64,000 nt of DNA. It comes from Gemmatimonadota bacterium. GTDB lineage: Bacteria; Gemmatimonadota; Gemmatimonadetes; Gemmatimonadales; Gemmatimonadaceae. The notes below the pieces were generated by a model. That model was given only the letters and a program-made list of their open reading frames with translations. It did not search any database and was not told the origin of the DNA. The position numbers were made by a program, and so were the translations under genes. The stretch lies in NCBI GenBank assembly GCA_003134685.1, contig PLCA01000006.1, forward strand, positions 32,409 to 96,408. The letters are read 5' to 3'. Shown here one piece after another: positions 34,270-42,790 of this stretch (position 1 is its first letter; each line of letters begins with the position of its first letter).

Positions 34270-34998
34270 CTACCTTTTTTTCGCGGACTTGCCTGAAGCT
34301 TTGGGCTTGGATTTGGTCGCGGATTTGACCGGGTGTTTTTTTGCGGCCGGCTTCATCGTCGTCTTTTTCGCGGTCGGCTTCTTGGCAGCGGAGTGCTTGG
34401 CAACGTGCTTGGCCGGAGCTGTCACGTGTCGGACCGGCGTCGAATGAGAGCTATGTCCGGCATGGGACGCATGCGAGGTGTGCGCGGCATGCGACGTATG
34501 CGCGGTGGCATGGGGCGTATGTGACACGTGCGGCGTATGCGAAGACTCTGCCTTCGGAGCCGCCGCTTTTGTGGCCGCGTGCGGGGGCGGTGTGAACGGT
34601 TTTCTCTTGGCGTGGGAAGATTCGACTTCGCGCATCAGCTTGTCGGCTTCCTCCTGCGTCATCTGGCCGCGCCGTACCATGTACTGGAGCAGATCGCGGG
34701 CGCTCTCGAGGACGAGGCCGGTCAGTCCGGCGGCGGCGCCGACGACGTCCTTCATGGCTGCGGCCATCTTGCTGCCCGCCTCCAGGCTGATCTCGTGCGC
34801 CTTCGCCGCCATCTCGGCGACGGTATCTTTTACGTCAGCTCCGCGGTGGCCTGGGCTCCGCCTTGGCGGGATCAGTGGAGCGCCGGGGGCGCCCGGTGTT
34901 CCGGCTGCGCCGGGTATTCCAAGCGTGGTGGCCGAGCCGACGGCTGGGGCAGGTGCTGTTGGAGTAGCAACAGCGGCTGTTTTTTCTCTATCGGACAT
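34270..34998 (-). CDS. Phasin-like protein with histone H1-like Lys/Ala/His tail
   Basis: 242 aa in three parts. Residues 1-50 are Pro/Ala/Gly-rich with collagen-like GxP steps. Residues 55-128 are an amphipathic helix pair, with VLESARDLLQYMVRRGQMTQEEADKLMREVE resembling the phasin domain of PhaI/PhaF polyhydroxyalkanoate granule proteins. Residues 140-242 are a tail of SHTPH/SHAAHTSH repeats followed by AAKKPTAKK-type repeats, as in H1-like and PhaF tails that bind DNA. A role linking PHA granules to the nucleoid, or simple DNA compaction, is plausible. GGAG lies 7 nt before the ATG. Confidence 0.7.
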   Translation of the reverse strand: MSDREKTAAVATPTAPAPAVGSATTLGIPGAAGTPGAPGAPLIPPRRSPGHRGADVKDTVAEMAAKAHEISLEAGSKMAAAMKDVVGAAAGLTGLVLESARDLLQYMVRRGQMTQEEADKLMREVESSHAKRKPFTPPPHAATKAAAPKAESSHTPHVSHTPHATAHTSHAAHTSHASHAGHSSHSTPVRHVTAPAKHVAKHSAAKKPTAKKTTMKPAAKKHPVKSATKSKPKASGKSAKKR

Positions 34999-35211
34999 TT
35001 ATGGGCTCCGGTCAGCGCAACGGGATGGAGCTGACGGGTGGGAAATCACAGACGTGGGGTTCTAAACCCCAACAGGTTCGAACGGCGCTAAGTATATGAT
35101 TTTTCGTCACTAAAACAAGGTGGAGTGATCCATATTAGATGTGGGTCGCAATTGCGGGTTTTTAACACCTTTTATAGCCAGTAGCACACCAGTTATGCAA
35201 CAGTAAGACGA

Positions 35212-35217
35212 CATAAT
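35212..35217 (+). promoter_or_regulatory. -10-like box before CoA transferase
   Basis: CATAAT lies 7 nt before the ATG at 35225, in an AT-rich patch; no ribosome-binding site is visible. Confidence 0.4.
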
Positions 35218-35224
35218 TGCCGAA

Positions 35225-36310
35225 ATGAAGCTAAAAGTACTCGATTTGAGCAGGGTCCTTGCCGGCCCAGTTTGTTCAATGATGCTCGGAGATATGGGAG
35301 CCGACGTCATTAAAGTCGAGCGACCGGGCGAAGGCGATGAGACCCGGGGGTGGGGCCCACCATTCGATCCAGAGGGCCAGAGTGCGTACTTCCTGGCCGT
35401 CAACAGGAACAAGAAAAGCATCGCCGCGGACCTCTCGAACGCTCAGGATCGCGCGATCGTCCTGGGTCTCATCAGTGGCGCCGACGCAGTTCTCGACAAC
35501 TTTCTGCCCGGATCTCTCGAACGGCTCGGGCTCGATCCCCGGGCGCTCCTCGACCAGAATCCGGACCTCATCTGGTGCACCATCTCGGGGTTCGGACCGG
35601 AGAGCACGCGCCCCGGCTACGACTTTGTGGTCCAGGCGGAGTGTGGCTGGATGGCAATAACTGGAGAGCCTGATCGAGCTCCGATGAAAGTCGGGGTCGC
35701 TCTCGCCGACGTCATTGCGGGGAAGGATGCGGCGATTGCGATACTGGGCGTCGCCCTCGAGCGAGCCGGCGGTTCGGTCCCCAGCGAAAGGCGCCGGATC
35801 AACATCTCGCTCGCCGACAGTGCGCGGGCAGCACTCGTGAACGTGGCGCAGAATGTTCTCGTCTCTGGTAGCGATGCAAAGCGATGGGGAAACGCGCACC
35901 CCAACCTCGTTCCATATCAGCTGTTCGATGCGGCGGACAGGCCGTTCGTGATCGCGGTGGGAAGCGACGCACAGTGGCATGCGTGTGCGAACGCGCTCAG
36001 CCTTCACCGGCTGGCTGAAGACGAGGCACTGCGAGCGAATGCGGGGCGAGTAAAGGAGCGGGCCCGCCTCGTGTCGGGCGTGGCTCGGCAGGTGAAGGAG
36101 ATGAGCGCGCAGCATTGGATCGATCGACTTCAGGCAGCAAAGGTACCGTGCGGGCTCGTGCGAAACGTGGCCGAGGTGCTCGAGGGCGTGGAAGCGGACC
36201 CTCGAACGGGTGTCAGTCCGAGCGTGCCGGGCAGCGTGAGATTCCCCCCACCGAAGCTCAATGAGCACGGCGAATCGATTCGAACCCTGGGCTGGCGCAC
36301 CTTTCGGTGA
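35225..36310 (+). CDS. CoA transferase family III (CaiB/BaiF)
   Basis: 361 aa. Family III CoA transferases move CoA between carboxylic acids through an aspartyl-CoA intermediate. Seen: N-terminal LDLSRVLAGPVCSMMLGDMGADVIKVERP, NRNKKSIAADL, and GYDFVVQAECG containing the catalytic Asp at about residue 133. The full set of family blocks is present but the protein is somewhat short (typically 380-430 aa). The acid substrate is unknown; oxalate, carnitine and 2-methylacyl types share these motifs. The last codons fall in a 27-bp tandem repeat. Confidence 0.9.
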   Translation: MKLKVLDLSRVLAGPVCSMMLGDMGADVIKVERPGEGDETRGWGPPFDPEGQSAYFLAVNRNKKSIAADLSNAQDRAIVLGLISGADAVLDNFLPGSLERLGLDPRALLDQNPDLIWCTISGFGPESTRPGYDFVVQAECGWMAITGEPDRAPMKVGVALADVIAGKDAAIAILGVALERAGGSVPSERRRINISLADSARAALVNVAQNVLVSGSDAKRWGNAHPNLVPYQLFDAADRPFVIAVGSDAQWHACANALSLHRLAEDEALRANAGRVKERARLVSGVARQVKEMSAQHWIDRLQAAKVPCGLVRNVAEVLEGVEADPRTGVSPSVPGSVRFPPPKLNEHGESIRTLGWRTFR

Positions 36311-36364
36311 TTCCTGGAGTGGCGCACCTTTCGGTCATTACAGAGACCTCTCGGTGATTACAGA
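36293..36364 (+). repeat. Tandem repeat over the CoA transferase stop
   Basis: TGGCGCACCTTTCGGTGATT at 36293 recurs 27 bp later (36320) with one change, and a decayed third copy (ACCTCTCGGTGATTACAGA) follows. The first copy contains the stop codon. Confidence 0.8.
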
Positions 36365-36424
36365 TATTATCAGCGCCTTGTTCGTGAACCCGCCTCTGCT
36401 CGTTCGTTCGCGCATGAGGACGTT

Positions 36425-37693
36425 ATGAAGCGTAACTGGCCACTCTTTGCCGGTTCTGTCGCCCTCGTCGTTCTCGCTGCCTGCAGCGATGACAAGACTA
36501 CGGGTCCGGCAGGGCAGGCGGCATTCGCACGCTACGTGGCGATCGGCACCAGTCTCACCATGGGCGTGCAGTCGGATGGGGTGGTGTATTTCAGTCAGCA
36601 GCAGGACTGGACCAAGCTTCTCGCGCATCAGGCATTCGCTCCCTACACGCAGCCGCTCATTGCGCCGCCCGGATGCTTTTCACCGCTCATTGCTCCGCTT
36701 CAGTTCAGTAGACGTCTGAGCGGAGTGAGTGCCACCGCGAATCTGGCGACGAGCATACCGGATACTTTGTGTGCAGCGCTTGGCACTTACACGTTGCCGA
36801 CAAACGACCTTGGGATCGATGGCGCAAACACATACGACGCGCTCCGCGTTACTCCGGAGACCGCGTCGGTCGACGGCCTGAAGCGCCGCCGACAGTATCG
36901 GCTCGTGCTCCCGCCGAAGACTACGCAGGTCATGGCGATGATTCGGCAGCAGCCGACGCTCGTTTCCGTAGAGCTCGGAGCCAATGAAGTCCTCGGAGTG
37001 ACTACGGGCCTCGTGGCGCCTGCCGCTGCGTACCGGACCCCATTTACCTTCGTCCCGAACAGCGTCTGGCAGCCGGTTTACGTGCAGGTGCTGGATAGCG
37101 TGAAGAAGACGGGCGCCAAAGCGATTCTCGTCGGCGTACCGAACGTCTCCAGCATTGTGTCGTTCCGTACTGGCGATGAGCTGTGGCAGAACCGGGCCGA
37201 GTTCGCAAACTTCGGCGTGGTGATCAATGCGGACTGTCAGGCAAATGGCAATCTGATTTTCGTTCCGATCAAGGTGGCAACCGCAGTCGGGACCGCGCAG
37301 GCAACCGGCACGGCGTTCGATCTCAGCTGCACCGACACACCGGGTGCGCAGGACAACATCCTTACTCCTGCCGACGTTACGACGATCACCGCGGTCGTCG
37401 CCGGAATGAACAGCTTTATCCAGTCGCAGGCGAGCGCGAACGGCTGGGCCTATCTGGACCTGAACGCGGTGCTCGGCAAGGCCATCGCTAACCGCGGTGC
37501 CTACAGCGTCGTCAAGCAATTGACTTGCGCCCTTCCTTACGGCCAGTACATCAGCATGGACGGTGTGCATCCGAACGTGCAGGGATATCAGGAGATGGCA
37601 AACGCGGCCGTCGATGCGCTCAACGCGACTTACGGATTCGCGATTCCCGTGAATCCGCAGGCGGTGCTGACGCCGGCACAGGTTTGCCAATAG
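36425..37693 (+). CDS. SGNH/GDSL-type hydrolase lipoprotein
   Basis: 422 aa. Lipobox LAACSD places lipidated Cys near residue 20. Block I is YVAIGTSLTMG (nucleophile Ser), block III is ELGANEVLG (Gly/Asn oxyanion hole) and block V is SMDGVHPNVQGY (Asp and His). So the complete SGNH catalytic set is present. These enzymes are esterases, lipases or carbohydrate deacetylases; the target is unknown. GAGG lies 5 nt before the ATG. Outer-membrane or periplasmic location is inferred from the lipobox. A perfect hairpin follows. Confidence 0.88.
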   Translation: MKRNWPLFAGSVALVVLAACSDDKTTGPAGQAAFARYVAIGTSLTMGVQSDGVVYFSQQQDWTKLLAHQAFAPYTQPLIAPPGCFSPLIAPLQFSRRLSGVSATANLATSIPDTLCAALGTYTLPTNDLGIDGANTYDALRVTPETASVDGLKRRRQYRLVLPPKTTQVMAMIRQQPTLVSVELGANEVLGVTTGLVAPAAAYRTPFTFVPNSVWQPVYVQVLDSVKKTGAKAILVGVPNVSSIVSFRTGDELWQNRAEFANFGVVINADCQANGNLIFVPIKVATAVGTAQATGTAFDLSCTDTPGAQDNILTPADVTTITAVVAGMNSFIQSQASANGWAYLDLNAVLGKAIANRGAYSVVKQLTCALPYGQYISMDGVHPNVQGYQEMANAAVDALNATYGFAIPVNPQAVLTPAQVCQ

Positions 37694-37714
37694 AGTCGAG
37701 CTGATCCCGTTTTC

Positions 37715-37741
37715 GAGGGCGAGGCCAACAACCTCGCCCTC
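37715..37741 (+). terminator. Terminator-like hairpin
   Basis: GAGGGCGAGG-CCAACAA-CCTCGCCCTC is a perfect 10-bp stem after the SGNH gene. The following AATTGCATT is only moderately T-rich. Confidence 0.6.
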
Positions 37742-37765
37742 AATTGCATTCGCCCTCGTAGCATC

Positions 37766-38797
37766 ATGCGGTACATCGGAAACAAAACCCGGCTTCTTCC
37801 GTTCATCCTCCGGACCCTCAAAAAAGGTGGGATTCCGGTCGGGTCCGTGCACGACGCGTTCGCGGGGACCGCGAGTGTGAGCCGCGCGCTCAAGGCTCAG
37901 GGGTGGCGCGTCCAATCGAGCGATCTCCTCATGTCGTCTTATGTGTTCCAGCGGGCATACGTGGTCGCTGACTTCGCGGATCCTTTGCTCAACGAGATGG
38001 CAGGCGAGCTGGCCGCACTGGCCCCACGTGAGAGCTTCATCAGCCGGCACTTCTCTCCGGCGGGCGGAAGCGAGAGCGGGGGGAGGATGTACTTCACCCC
38101 GGCAAACGCCGGACGAATCGATGCGGCGCGCGAAGAGCTCGAGAGCTGGCGAAAGGCTGGGAGGGTTGGCGAGGACAGCTATTATGTGTTACTGGCGGCG
38201 ATCATCGAAGGCGCGGACAGGGTCGCAAATACCGCGGGCGTCTATGCGTCGTACATGAAGCGGTGGCAGCCGAACGCTCGACGGGCGTTCGCGGTAGCTC
38301 CCGAGGTCCCCGTCAAAGGAGCCCAGCCCGCGCGAGCGCATCTCATGGACGCAATCGAGGCGGCGAAATCAATTGGCGAGGTGGATCTCCTCTACATTGA
38401 TCCTCCCTACAACTCGCGCCAATACGTTGCCTACTATCACATCCCCGAGATCCTCGCGCGTGGCTGGACCGAGTCGGCGCCGGCGATCCGCGGGAAGGTC
38501 GGGCTTCTCGCCGGTGAGGAGGGTCGCAGCCAGTGGTCCCACGGAAGGCGGGTTCAGAAGCTCTTTTCGGCTCTCCTTTCCGCTACGTCAGCGACCCATG
38601 CTCTCGTCAGCTTCAATTCCGAGGGGCACCTGCCACCAGAGGCACTCCTTTCCCTGTTGAACAAGGCCTCAGCCGACGGAAAGGTGACCCATTACAGCCA
38701 GCGATACCGGCGGTACCGCGCCGACAGCGACCGGGATGGGAGGCATTATCACCGTGACATCGCGCTTGAGCATCTGTATACGGTAAGGCTTCGTTAA
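37766..38797 (+). CDS. D12 class N6-adenine DNA methyltransferase (orphan)
   Basis: 343 aa. Motif order of the alpha (Dam/DpnM, D12) class: RYIGNKTRLLPFI (AdoMet contact X), DAFAGTASVSRAL (motif I), and LLYIDPPYNSRQY (motif IV DPPY) near residue 210. No restriction endonuclease lies beside it, so it is probably a solitary epigenetic or housekeeping methylase. The recognition site cannot be read from the sequence. Proteins of this type are also found in prophages, but no phage genes are near. Confidence 0.9.
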   Translation: MRYIGNKTRLLPFILRTLKKGGIPVGSVHDAFAGTASVSRALKAQGWRVQSSDLLMSSYVFQRAYVVADFADPLLNEMAGELAALAPRESFISRHFSPAGGSESGGRMYFTPANAGRIDAAREELESWRKAGRVGEDSYYVLLAAIIEGADRVANTAGVYASYMKRWQPNARRAFAVAPEVPVKGAQPARAHLMDAIEAAKSIGEVDLLYIDPPYNSRQYVAYYHIPEILARGWTESAPAIRGKVGLLAGEEGRSQWSHGRRVQKLFSALLSATSATHALVSFNSEGHLPPEALLSLLNKASADGKVTHYSQRYRRYRADSDRDGRHYHRDIALEHLYTVRLR

Positions 38798-38916
38798 ACT
38801 CGGTTGCTTCCACGAGCCTCTGATCGTCAAAACGTCGTATCGGTGATAAGGTGTTATCCCCGCGCCAGTTGGGTCTATATAGGGCCAGGCAAAGGGATTA
38901 CATTAGGCAGGTGAAG

Positions 38917-39528
38917 ATGACAGCCACACCGCTGCAAAATCAGGGTGCTCAACCATTGGGCGCGGAGGGCTCGACGCCGGATGGTCAGGTGCCGGGAATT
39001 GATGCCGATCAGGAGATCATCGCCAAGGTTTTGGCGGGTCACAAGGATTCGTTCGGGGTTCTGATAACCCGGTATAGCGATCCCTTGTACCGACATGCAC
39101 TTGGGATGACCGGAAGTCCGGATGTGGCGGAAGACTTACTCCAAGCGTCTTTTATTAAAGCCTATCAGCATTTGGGCGAAGTTCGCGGCCGATTTGACGC
39201 TTGGGTGTTCCGAATCGTCGCTAACTCGTGCAAGGATTGGCTGAAGAACATTCGGCGAACGCACGTGAGCTACGACGAGGACGATCAGCCCTCGACGTAC
39301 TCGACGCCGGAAGAAGAGATGGATCGCAACGAGCTGCGTACGGATCTGCAGTTTGCTCTGGCCAGACTCGCTCCCTCGCTGCGTGAAGCGTTCGTGATGA
39401 AGCACGTAGAAGGGAGATCGTACGAAGAGATGGCACTGTTACTGGAAACGACCGTTGGCGCTTTGAAGATGCGAGTGCATCGGGCGCGAGAGGCCCTCCA
39501 ACAACTGCTCGAGGAGAAGTACGCATGA
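38917..39528 (+). CDS. ECF-type RNA polymerase sigma factor
   Basis: 203 aa from ATG 38917 (AGG 5 nt upstream; GTG 38851 would add an unsupported lead). Region 2 is EDLLQASFIKAYQHLGEVRGRFDAWVFRIVAN, containing the -10-contacting helix. Region 4 is ALARLAPSLREAFVMKHVEGRSYEEMALLLETTVGALKMRVHRARE, a typical helix-turn-helix. A low-complexity N-terminus precedes it. The stop overlaps the anti-sigma start (ATGA), so regulation by that partner is likely. A palindrome GATAAggtgTTATC (38843-38856) lies 60 bp upstream. Confidence 0.93.
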   Translation: MTATPLQNQGAQPLGAEGSTPDGQVPGIDADQEIIAKVLAGHKDSFGVLITRYSDPLYRHALGMTGSPDVAEDLLQASFIKAYQHLGEVRGRFDAWVFRIVANSCKDWLKNIRRTHVSYDEDDQPSTYSTPEEEMDRNELRTDLQFALARLAPSLREAFVMKHVEGRSYEEMALLLETTVGALKMRVHRAREALQQLLEEKYA

Positions 39529-39944
39529 TTCGCGATGACGCTGGTTTCGAGAGCAACGAAAAAATCACGGGACGAGAGCCCCTTCAGAGAAAGGACAAGC
39601 CCGCCGAGCAGATGTACGATCGGGAGGTTCCGATCAATGGAGTCTCTGGTCACACATTACTGCACGACTGGCTAGACGGCGAGGTAGACGCAATGCGCGC
39701 AAGTGAAGTCGAGGGCAAATCGAAGGTCGAGCTGTGGACCCGGATAAACGCCGAGAGCGAGATGCTCCGCCGTCGGGTCACTCCGGTGCACGTTCAGCAG
39801 CGGATCATGGCGGCCCTTCCCGACACGCCCGGCACCGCCACAAGCTGGTGGAAGCACCAGGTCACGATGACGCCTGTTTCGGCAATCGCGATCGGCGTGG
39901 CACTCCTCGCAGTAGGCGCCCTGATCATCCAGGCGCTCCGCTAG
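39525..39944 (+). CDS. Putative anti-sigma factor, single-pass membrane protein
   Basis: 139 aa, coupled to the sigma gene by ATGA. The N-terminal 100 residues are cytoplasmic and helical (HTLLHDWLDGEVDAMRASEVEGKSKVELW, like an anti-sigma domain without the zinc His/Cys set). The C-terminus is one transmembrane helix (VSAIAIGVALLAVGALIIQAL). There is almost no periplasmic domain, so the signal is probably sensed within or through the membrane. Assignment rests on position and layout, not on motif identity. Confidence 0.75.
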   Translation: MIRDDAGFESNEKITGREPLQRKDKPAEQMYDREVPINGVSGHTLLHDWLDGEVDAMRASEVEGKSKVELWTRINAESEMLRRRVTPVHVQQRIMAALPDTPGTATSWWKHQVTMTPVSAIAIGVALLAVGALIIQALR

Positions 39945-39962
39945 ACCCGATTCTCCAAAGAA

Positions 39963-39997
39963 AACGCCCGACTCCTTGCGAGCCGGGCGTTTTTTTT
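39963..39997 (+). terminator. Intrinsic terminator
   Basis: AACGCCCG...CGGGCGTT with an inner CTC-CTTG-CGAG stem, followed by T8. It ends the sigma/anti-sigma unit. Confidence 0.93.
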
Positions 39998-40125
39998 GTC
40001 CATTTCACCGCTGCGAATCTTGCTCTCGGCGTGGACCTTGCAGCGCTGCGAGAACTCTGTACTGTACTCTGTACTGCACTGTATGGTAGAATAGTAGAGA
40101 CCATCCCTGATCGGAGGCATCGAAG

Positions 40126-40524
40126 ATGAAGAAGACCATCGCTGTTATCGCTTTAATGACCATCCCAGCCCTGGCTTCTGCTCAGGCTGGACTCTCCAAG
40201 ATCCAGTTCCTGGCGTTGCAGCAGGAGCTGCGTGACCAAGGCTGCGGCGTAACGAACGTCGACGGCCACTACGGCCCGCAGACCCGTCGCGCTATCGCCG
40301 CTTGCGCCAAGAAATTCAACTCAGCGAACAACGCCGCGGCGCTGCTCACTGCGATGAACATCGGCTTCGGGCCGAACGACAATCCGCCGGCTGGTAAAAC
40401 GGCGAGCGGATCGGGCGGCGGAATGGCTACCGAAGCGAAGGCTGAAGGCGAGAGCACGAAGACCGAGGTGAAAGAAGCAAAGAAGCCGGTCCATCACGCC
40501 AAGAAGAAGGCAGCAGCGAAGTAA
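40126..40524 (+). CDS. Exported peptidoglycan-binding-like protein with Lys-rich tail
   Basis: 132 aa. Signal peptide KKTIAVIALMTIPALASAQ. The mature domain (KIQFLALQQELRDQGCGVTNVDGHYGPQTRRAIAACAKKFN) has the core of a PG_binding_1 repeat: GxYGPxTxxAI. Two Cys could pair. The rest is Gly/Ser-rich and then Lys/Glu/Ala-rich (KKPVHHAKKKAAAK). It probably associates with murein in the periplasm. GGAGG lies 11 nt before the ATG. Upstream, the 40050-40085 region reiterates CTGTACT, without a clear promoter. Confidence 0.78.
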   Translation: MKKTIAVIALMTIPALASAQAGLSKIQFLALQQELRDQGCGVTNVDGHYGPQTRRAIAACAKKFNSANNAAALLTAMNIGFGPNDNPPAGKTASGSGGGMATEAKAEGESTKTEVKEAKKPVHHAKKKAAAK

Positions 40525-40597
40525 ACCTTCGCGGCGATGGAAAAAGCCCTGGCCGCGAAGTAAGCGCTGGTTCGGCGGCTCGCGCCGCCGTCCTGGT

Positions 40598-41677
40598 TTA
40601 TATCTCGAGGGCCATCTGCACATTGGGGACGAGCGCCGGTTCAGGCGACTCGTCCCCTTCTTCGTCGTAGTGCCTCGACCAGCCGCGTACTCGGTACTTC
40701 ACGCACAGCTTCTCGAAGAAGCGCGCGAGACCCTCGCGATATTTTTCGCCCGCGTACGCGCTCTTCCCGTAAGTATTGCGGTACCTCTCCGCCAGGTGCG
40801 GGAACTCCTGCTCGATAAAGGGCAGATAGCGCTTTTTCGCCGCGGACTGGAGCCGCACCGCGCAAGCGCCTACATAGGTGGCGCCGGCCTCTGACACTCT
40901 CTTCACCAAGGCTTCGAGATCGGACGGGTTGTCCGTGATTCCTGGCAGTACCGGCATGCAGTTGATTCCCGCATCGAGCCCTGCCTCGCGGAGCCGTGCG
41001 AGAGCGCGCACCCTCGATTCCGGCGTGGGCGACCTCGGCTCGAGCCGTCGCGCCAGCTCGCGGTCGAGGGTAATGAGTGAGATGTGGATGGAAAGATCCG
41101 AGATTCTGTTGACCCGCGAAAGCAGATCGATGTCGCGCGTGATGAGCGGACTTTTCGTTATGATCGACACCTTCAATCCGGGATGCTCGGCCAGCACCTC
41201 GAGAATTTCGCGAGTGACCCGGAATCTTCTCTCGGCCGGCTGGTACGGATCAGTCGCGGTGCCGATCACGATAGTCTCGCCGTGAAGCAGCCTGAGGTGC
41301 CGGTCGCTGCCGAACCGGAGAGTGCGACTAAGGACCTCAGGTGCGTTTCGCTTCACGAAGATGTTCCGCTCGAACGCGAGCCAGGGCGGCAGCCTGTTGT
41401 ACGCTTCGCCCAGGACCTCGGTCATTTTCTCGTCGGTGGCGGCGCGCTCCATCACGTAGCGGTGCGTGTAGCGTGCGTAGCAGTAGGCGCAGCCGAACGC
41501 GCAGCCGATGTAGGGATTGATTGACCAGAACCCCATGCCGGTGCTCTCGGGCCCGTTGAGGACGCTCTTGGCCGGCGAGGAGTAGTAGCGTATGTCCTTC
41601 TGCTCGCCGATGACCGGGAGTTGCCGGGCCGATCGCTCGTATGCTTCACCGAATAGGCTGGGGTCTTGGTCCTTCAC
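40598..41677 (-). CDS. SplB-like radical SAM protein (PA0069 family)
   Basis: 359 aa. CAFGCAYCYARYTHRY carries the CxxxCxxC cluster motif near residue 57. INPYIGCAFGC before it and the following FVKRNAPEVL and IGTATDPYQPAERRFRVTREIL segments are typical of the PA0069/Rv2578c group related to spore photoproduct lyase. The group's substrate is not established; DNA repair is suggested only by the SplB relation. The GTG start has TATCTT 6 nt upstream instead of a ribosome-binding site. Confidence 0.88.
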   Translation of the reverse strand: MKDQDPSLFGEAYERSARQLPVIGEQKDIRYYSSPAKSVLNGPESTGMGFWSINPYIGCAFGCAYCYARYTHRYVMERAATDEKMTEVLGEAYNRLPPWLAFERNIFVKRNAPEVLSRTLRFGSDRHLRLLHGETIVIGTATDPYQPAERRFRVTREILEVLAEHPGLKVSIITKSPLITRDIDLLSRVNRISDLSIHISLITLDRELARRLEPRSPTPESRVRALARLREAGLDAGINCMPVLPGITDNPSDLEALVKRVSEAGATYVGACAVRLQSAAKKRYLPFIEQEFPHLAERYRNTYGKSAYAGEKYREGLARFFEKLCVKYRVRGWSRHYDEEGDESPEPALVPNVQMALEI

Positions 41678-41683
41678 CTACCG

Positions 41684-41689
41684 AAGATA
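41684..41689 (-). promoter_or_regulatory. -10-like box, probable leaderless start
   Basis: TATCTT on the minus strand, 6 nt before the GTG at 41677. Confidence 0.4.
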
Positions 41690-41838
41690 CACCGAAGGCG
41701 ATGCGGAGGCCAGATTGGGATCGATACCTGGCAACCCGCTAGACTGTTGCCGCCCGTATGAAAGCTCTCAGCCGAGCAGCGTGGTTGGCTTAGAGCTCCT
41801 TGCTTCGGTATTCGATGCGCCTCCGAAGCGAAAAGGCG

Positions 41839-42471
41839 TCAGAATGAAATGCCAAGGGCGGCACCATTCTGCGTGGGTCGCACAAAAAAATGGGCGTAAC
41901 TCGAATCGCGGGAAATTCGGAGAGCGTGGATCGCTGAGAGCCCGCCGAAGATGAGCGAGAGCTGTGTCTTGGAGAGCGACCCCGTCCGCGCCATCACGCT
42001 GATGTCGCTGACCGAGCCGTTGCGGCCGATCGTGACGTAGAAGAGGGTCGTGCCGATTCCGCCGGCGAGTAGTCCCCGCTCGAACGCTCCGCCGCGCGAG
42101 TGTGGGATGTCCAGGATGGCCTCGTCAATTACGGCCTGGGTTGTCAGTCCCGCCGCGGAAAAAAGAAACTGATCGTGCGGGTACTGGTTGCTGTCGATCC
42201 CCGAGAATACAGTGGGCCGTCCCTTGTCGAACCCGATGTACGGGTGAAAGCCGAGCGCGATAGAGGTGAGTATGTGCGCGGTCTCGTGAGCGAGAAGACT
42301 CACGCCGGCACCGAGAGCTAACCTTTCCCAGTACCTGTCTGGCGGTCCGGGCGGCGCACCCGATGAGGACTGTTGCGCGCTTGCGATCGCGGGCAGGCCG
42401 GTGAGGAGCAGGACGCTTAGCATGCCCGAGATCATTGCGCGGTATGATCTCGAACTTATCTTCTTCGCCAA
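41839..42471 (-). CDS. Exported/membrane protein with HETAH motif
   Basis: 210 aa from TTG 42471, which gives a basic n-region (AKKISSRSYR) before a hydrophobic signal segment (MLSVLLLTGLPAIASAQ); ATG 42435 is the alternative. The mature protein has LLAHETAHILTSIALGFHPYIGF, matching HExxH of intramembrane or membrane zinc peptidases. Further hydrophobic stretches occur at LLAGGIGTTLFYVTIG and the last third. A third zinc ligand is not obvious, so protease activity is uncertain. It is divergent from the pterin dehydratase, 25 bp apart. Confidence 0.6.
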   Translation of the reverse strand: MAKKISSRSYRAMISGMLSVLLLTGLPAIASAQQSSSGAPPGPPDRYWERLALGAGVSLLAHETAHILTSIALGFHPYIGFDKGRPTVFSGIDSNQYPHDQFLFSAAGLTTQAVIDEAILDIPHSRGGAFERGLLAGGIGTTLFYVTIGRNGSVSDISVMARTGSLSKTQLSLIFGGLSAIHALRISRDSSYAHFFVRPTQNGAALGISF

Positions 42472-42496
42472 GCACTCTGCGTGGAGCAAGTAATCG

Positions 42497-42790
42497 ATGG
42501 CTGAACGTTTATCCGACATTTCGATCCAGCGAGAGCTGGGGAATCTCCCGGGCTGGAGCCGGCGCGGAGAAGTGATCACCAAGACTTTTCAGTTCCGGGA
42601 TTTCCTGACGGGGATTGCTTTCGTGTCGGCGGTAGCCAAAGCGGCGGACGCGGCCGATCACCACCCCGACATCGATATCCGTTACACGAAGGTCATCTGC
42701 ACATTGAGCACTCACTCCGCGGGCGGGATTACGCAGAAGGATCTCGATATGGCCGGTCAGATAGAGGTTGCGCAACAGAAGATCAGTTAG
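42497..42790 (+). CDS. phhB: Pterin-4a-carbinolamine dehydratase
   Basis: 97-aa enzyme regenerating tetrahydrobiopterin-type cofactor after aromatic amino-acid hydroxylation. The active-site block ADHHPDIDIRYTKVICTLSTHSAGGIT contains the conserved His-His-Pro and the later His. Length matches the family. No phenylalanine hydroxylase lies nearby; in some bacteria this protein has a role in folate or molybdopterin metabolism instead. The stop overlaps the convergent Bax-inhibitor-like gene by 4 bp. Confidence 0.93.
   Translation: MAERLSDISIQRELGNLPGWSRRGEVITKTFQFRDFLTGIAFVSAVAKAADAADHHPDIDIRYTKVICTLSTHSAGGITQKDLDMAGQIEVAQQKIS

Noticed and set aside
34990..35090. tRNA-like sequence (TGGGG-TTCTAAA-CCCCA anticodon-like arm with CTA, followed by GGTTCGAAC)
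   Set aside because: The T-arm and acceptor stem do not pair on either strand and the parts are wrongly spaced; a suppressor or Sec tRNA is not supported.
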